From assembly GCF_015694705.1 (NCBI RefSeq), contig NZ_JADQDR010000003.1, positions 248,001 to 312,000 of the forward strand: 64,000 nt of DNA. Reading direction: 5' to 3'. Position numbers and translations under genes: made by a program. Origin of the DNA: Pontibacter rufus. Its GTDB lineage: Bacteria > Bacteroidota > Bacteroidia > Cytophagales > Hymenobacteraceae. Within the stretch, counting starts at the first letter, position 1; each line of letters begins with the position of its first letter. The notes under the pieces were generated by a model. The model was not told where the DNA came from and did no database searches. It was given only the letters and a program-made list of their open reading frames with translations. Of the stretch, positions 61,162 through 64,000 are shown piece by piece.

Positions 61162-62463
61162 ATGATAGACCCCAACCATATACTTTTGCTGCTGGTGGCG
61201 CTGCTGTTCTCCGCCTTCTTTTCGGGTATAGAACTGGCTTTTATGGCGGCCAACAGAATACAAATTGAGCTGAGCGAAAAAAACGGTGTGCTGTCGGGGC
61301 GCATACTGGGCTACCTGTTGCAGCGCCCCGCCCGCCTGATGGGCACCACCCTGATTGGCAACACCCTGGCGCTGGTACTGTATGGCTTTGCCATTGCAAG
61401 TGTGCTTAACAAACTCCTGCTGTTATACCTGCCCGAGCCGCTGCAAATAGATATCCTGGTGCTGGCGCTTCAGATCGTGATTGCCTCTATGGTGGTGTTG
61501 CTCACAGCCGAATTTCTGCCGCGCAGCCTGTTTGCCATCAACCCTAACCGCATGCTGCAGGTGCTGGCCGTGCCCGTTATTATCTGCTACTACCTGCTCT
61601 ACCCCGTGGTATACCTGATTGTGAGCCTGAGCAAATGGGTGGCAGAAAGAATCTTTCAGATTGAGTTTTCGGAGGAGAAGCCCGTTTTTGGGTTTACGGA
61701 TCTCAACGCCTTCATCAAAAACCGCTTGTATTACCCTGAGCAGGAAGATGCCCCGGAAGTAGATCCGCTCATCTTCCACAATGCTTTGGAATTTAAAACC
61801 GTGCGGGTGCGCGAGTGTATGGTGCCGCGCACCGAGGTAGAAGCCGTAGAGGTAAGCGACTCGACAGACAAACTGCGGCAGGCTTTTGTGGAGACAGGCC
61901 ATTCCAAAATACTGGTTTACAAAGACAGCATCGACAACATTATAGGGTATTGCCACCAGCTCGACATGTTTAAGCAGCCGGCAAGTATAAGCGAAATCCT
62001 CTCGCCGGTGAGCCTGGTGCCTGAAAGTATGCTGGCCAGTGAGCTGTTTGTACGCTTCGTGTCGGAGCACCGCAGCGTGGCAGTAGTGGTGGATGAATTT
62101 GGCGGGACATCTGGCATAGTTACTGTAGAAGATGTAATAGAAGAAATTTTCGGGGAGATAGAGGACGAGTATGACGTAAACGATGCCCTGCTGGAGCAGG
62201 TATGGCCCGAAAAAGGCATTTACCTGTTTTCTGCCCGCATCGAAATTGACTACCTGAACGAGAAGTATGATTTGGAGCTGCCAGAGGGAGATTACGAAAC
62301 GCTGGGCGGCCTGATACTCTCTGTTTACGGCGAAATACCGCTGCCCGGCGACGAAATAACCGTGGCGGCTTATACCATCACCATCCTCTCGATGGACGAG
62401 AACCGCATCAATGCCGTGAAGCTGGTGAAAAACACAGTGGCTCAGGCAGATGCTGATGCATAA
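61162..62463 (+). CDS. CNNM/CorC-HlyC family transporter
   Basis: I start at ATG 61162 (433 residues), the Met before IDPNHILLLLVALLFSAFFSG; the longer frame overlaps the previous small gene. Family marks are SAFFSGIELAFMAANRIQIE and LLQRPARLMGTTLIGNTLAL (DUF21 membrane domain), two CBS domains (RECMVPRTEVEAVEV; VAVVVDEFGGTSGIVTVEDV) and the CorC_HlyC C-terminal domain starting IYLFSARIEIDYLNEKY. These proteins export or balance Mg2+ or other divalent cations. Relatives in Bacteroidota include GldE of the gliding system, but no gldD or similar gene is next to it, so I leave it general. Confidence 0.9.
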   Translation: MIDPNHILLLLVALLFSAFFSGIELAFMAANRIQIELSEKNGVLSGRILGYLLQRPARLMGTTLIGNTLALVLYGFAIASVLNKLLLLYLPEPLQIDILVLALQIVIASMVVLLTAEFLPRSLFAINPNRMLQVLAVPVIICYYLLYPVVYLIVSLSKWVAERIFQIEFSEEKPVFGFTDLNAFIKNRLYYPEQEDAPEVDPLIFHNALEFKTVRVRECMVPRTEVEAVEVSDSTDKLRQAFVETGHSKILVYKDSIDNIIGYCHQLDMFKQPASISEILSPVSLVPESMLASELFVRFVSEHRSVAVVVDEFGGTSGIVTVEDVIEEIFGEIEDEYDVNDALLEQVWPEKGIYLFSARIEIDYLNEKYDLELPEGDYETLGGLILSVYGEIPLPGDEITVAAYTITILSMDENRINAVKLVKNTVAQADADA

Positions 62464-62539
62464 ACGTAGCTATAAAAATTTTGAATTTTAGCGCGATTAA
62501 CCTTATTTTGCACAATCCTTTTTATAAGTTAACTACAGA

Positions 62540-64000
62540 ATGGCATTAATTAATAAGATTAGAGAAAAGTCGGGTTGGGCTGTCGGCGCCATTGCCCTGG
62601 GGCTTGGTGTATTTATCGTTGGGGGCGACCTGTTAGGAGGCAACTCCAGGCTGATGGGCAACGACGCCAACGTGATAGGCGAGATTGCCGGCGAGAAGGT
62701 AGAATACCAGGAGTTTGACGCCATATTCCAGCAGGCAAAAGCAAATTACGAGAACCAGGTAGGCCGCGCCGCCAACGAAGGCGAACTGGCCATGATACGG
62801 GAGCAGGCCTGGAACCAGCTTATCTTTAAAATAGCTTTGCAGAAGGAGTATGATCGCCTGGGCATTGAGGTAACAGATGATGAACTGGCCGATATGGTGC
62901 AGGGCAACAACATCCACCCGGCCGTTAAGCAGGCTTTCACCAATCCGCAAACCGGCGAGTTTGACCGCACACAGGTAATACAGTACCTGAAAAACCTCGA
63001 TCAGATGGGCCCGAACGCCCGCCCGATGTGGACGAACTTTGAGCAGGGCATTCTGTCAGATCGTTTGCAGTCCAAGTATGCCAACCTGCTGAGCAACACA
63101 GTATACGTGACTACGGCAGAGGCTAAAAACTTCTACAACGCCCAGAATGCTTCCGCCAGCATCAAGGCGCTGTTTGTGCCATACTTCACCGTACCCGACT
63201 CTTCGGTAACGGTAACAGATGCGCAGTTGCAGGACTACTACGACAGCCATAAAGACTTATATAAAGTGGAAGAAGGCCGTTCGCTGGAGTATGTTACCAT
63301 ACCGGTGAGCGCTTCTGTTGAAGACAGCACGTACGCCAAAGAGGAAATTGCGCAGCTCACGCAGCAGTTTGCCTCAGCGGACAACGACTCTGCTTTCGTA
63401 AACATGAACTCCGACCAGCCTTACGATGGCACTTACCGCACACCGGGGGATTTGCCAGAAGAACTGCGCAAGCAAATGCCGCTGCAGGAGGGCAAAGTAT
63501 ACGGCCCCTACACCAACAACGGCACAATGGCGCTGTATAAAGTAGTTGACGCCCGAGAAGGGGCAAGCACTGTAAAAGCAAGCCACATCCTGATTAAGCC
63601 CGAGAACGACACGCCGGAAGCCAAAGCTGCTGCAAAGGCAAAGGCGCAGGACGTGCTGAACCAGATCAAGAACGGTGCTGACTTTGCCCAGATGGCAGCA
63701 CAGTATGGCACCGATGGCACAGCTGCTATGGGTGGCGATTTAGGCTGGTTTTCAGAAGGCCGCATGGTGCCTGCATTCGAGAAGCCGGTATTTGCTTTCT
63801 CCGGAACAGGCCTGCTGCCAAACCTGGTAGAGTCAGAGTTCGGCTATCATATTGTAAAGGTAACAGCGCCTAAAACAAACGAGACCTATAAAATTGCAGC
63901 CGTACAGCGCAGCATCGAGCCAAGCGAAGCAACCCGCGATGCTGCTTACGCCATTGCCGATAAGTTATCCGGTACCAGCGGAAGCACAGAGGAATTCAGA
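62540..64000 (+). CDS. ppiD: Peptidylprolyl isomerase PpiD, 5' part
   Basis: The gene runs off the right edge; 487 residues are visible and the frame is open to the last base. The N-terminus MALINKIREKSGWAVGAIAL with one membrane helix (about 12-30) is followed by SurA-like N-terminal helices (EYQEFDAIFQQAKANYENQV, LIFKIALQKEYDRLGIEVTD). A parvulin domain lies at about 340-440, with VKASHILIKPE, GTAAMGGDLGWFSEGRMVP and SEFGYHIVKV. PpiD is a periplasmic folding chaperone held in the inner membrane. It follows lptC, a small gene and CNNM in a cluster typical for Bacteroidota. Confidence 0.93.
   Translation, partial: MALINKIREKSGWAVGAIALGLGVFIVGGDLLGGNSRLMGNDANVIGEIAGEKVEYQEFDAIFQQAKANYENQVGRAANEGELAMIREQAWNQLIFKIALQKEYDRLGIEVTDDELADMVQGNNIHPAVKQAFTNPQTGEFDRTQVIQYLKNLDQMGPNARPMWTNFEQGILSDRLQSKYANLLSNTVYVTTAEAKNFYNAQNASASIKALFVPYFTVPDSSVTVTDAQLQDYYDSHKDLYKVEEGRSLEYVTIPVSASVEDSTYAKEEIAQLTQQFASADNDSAFVNMNSDQPYDGTYRTPGDLPEELRKQMPLQEGKVYGPYTNNGTMALYKVVDAREGASTVKASHILIKPENDTPEAKAAAKAKAQDVLNQIKNGADFAQMAAQYGTDGTAAMGGDLGWFSEGRMVPAFEKPVFAFSGTGLLPNLVESEFGYHIVKVTAPKTNETYKIAAVQRSIEPSEATRDAAYAIADKLSGTSGSTEEFR

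Noticed and set aside
1-64000. CRISPR arrays, tRNA and rRNA genes, insertion sequences
   Set aside because: I saw no regularly spaced direct repeats, no cloverleaf with a GGTTCGAATCC-type arm, and no transposase frame.

Overview
This 64 kb window is a piece of a Bacteroidota chromosome, most likely Cytophagales/Hymenobacteraceae (Pontibacter-like). That placement is an inference. It rests on a GldJ-type gliding/type IX secretion lipoprotein, DUF4175, DUF3857, head-GIN and GH97 proteins, the eukaryote-type glycyl-tRNA synthetase, several TAnnTTTG (-7) promoter boxes typical of the phylum, and moderate GC. I see no rRNA, tRNA, CRISPR array, intact transposase or prophage.

Layout. 0-0.4 kb: 3' end of a gldJ-like gene. 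0.9-3.1 kb: a small accessory cluster with a MazEF-type toxin-antitoxin pair, an orphan DUF433 antitoxin-like gene and a HipA-like kinase overlapping a DUF3037 gene. 3.1-14.9 kb: comF, a carboxymuconolactone-decarboxylase-like protein, exonuclease III, a large DUF4175 membrane protein, an RsbW-like ATPase, ybeY, mnmG, a methyltransferase and an Ig-like lipoprotein. 15-16 kb: a gene-free AT-rich kilobase with DnaA-box-like sites. 16-29.6 kb: a CPA2 antiporter, a PiT-like transporter, glyS, ileS, lspA, a GH97 glycosidase and a HAD phosphatase. 29.8-44.1 kb: a fused double ABC ATPase, RNase R, a polyprenyl synthetase, a rhomboid protease, an SLC13 permease, an ABC exporter and a DUF3857 transglutaminase. 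45-54 kb: small envelope proteins, an M28 peptidase, a thioesterase, DUF721 and recF, pdhA, a TPR protein and ribH. 55.3-64 kb: a DksA-like protein, scpB, rluB, coaX, an outer-membrane protein, and lptC, a 57-residue membrane protein, a CNNM transporter and ppiD, which runs off the right edge.

Three signals stand out. (1) The heptamer AAGTATA/TATACTT is far over-represented in genes (all frames), intergenic gaps and around terminators, like a genome-wide tag such as HIP1 or an uptake sequence. (2) A perfect parS palindrome lies in the mnmG leader, and about 5 kb to the right the 15-16 kb gap has DnaA boxes, repeated TGTAAA motifs and an AT-rich side; hand-tallied GC skew changes sign across it. 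Together these suggest that the chromosomal origin is in the window. (3) Several families of long imperfect palindromes (REP-like) sit between genes, with differences between arms mostly at G-T positions.

All calls come from reading the sequence and supplied translations; no database search was run.
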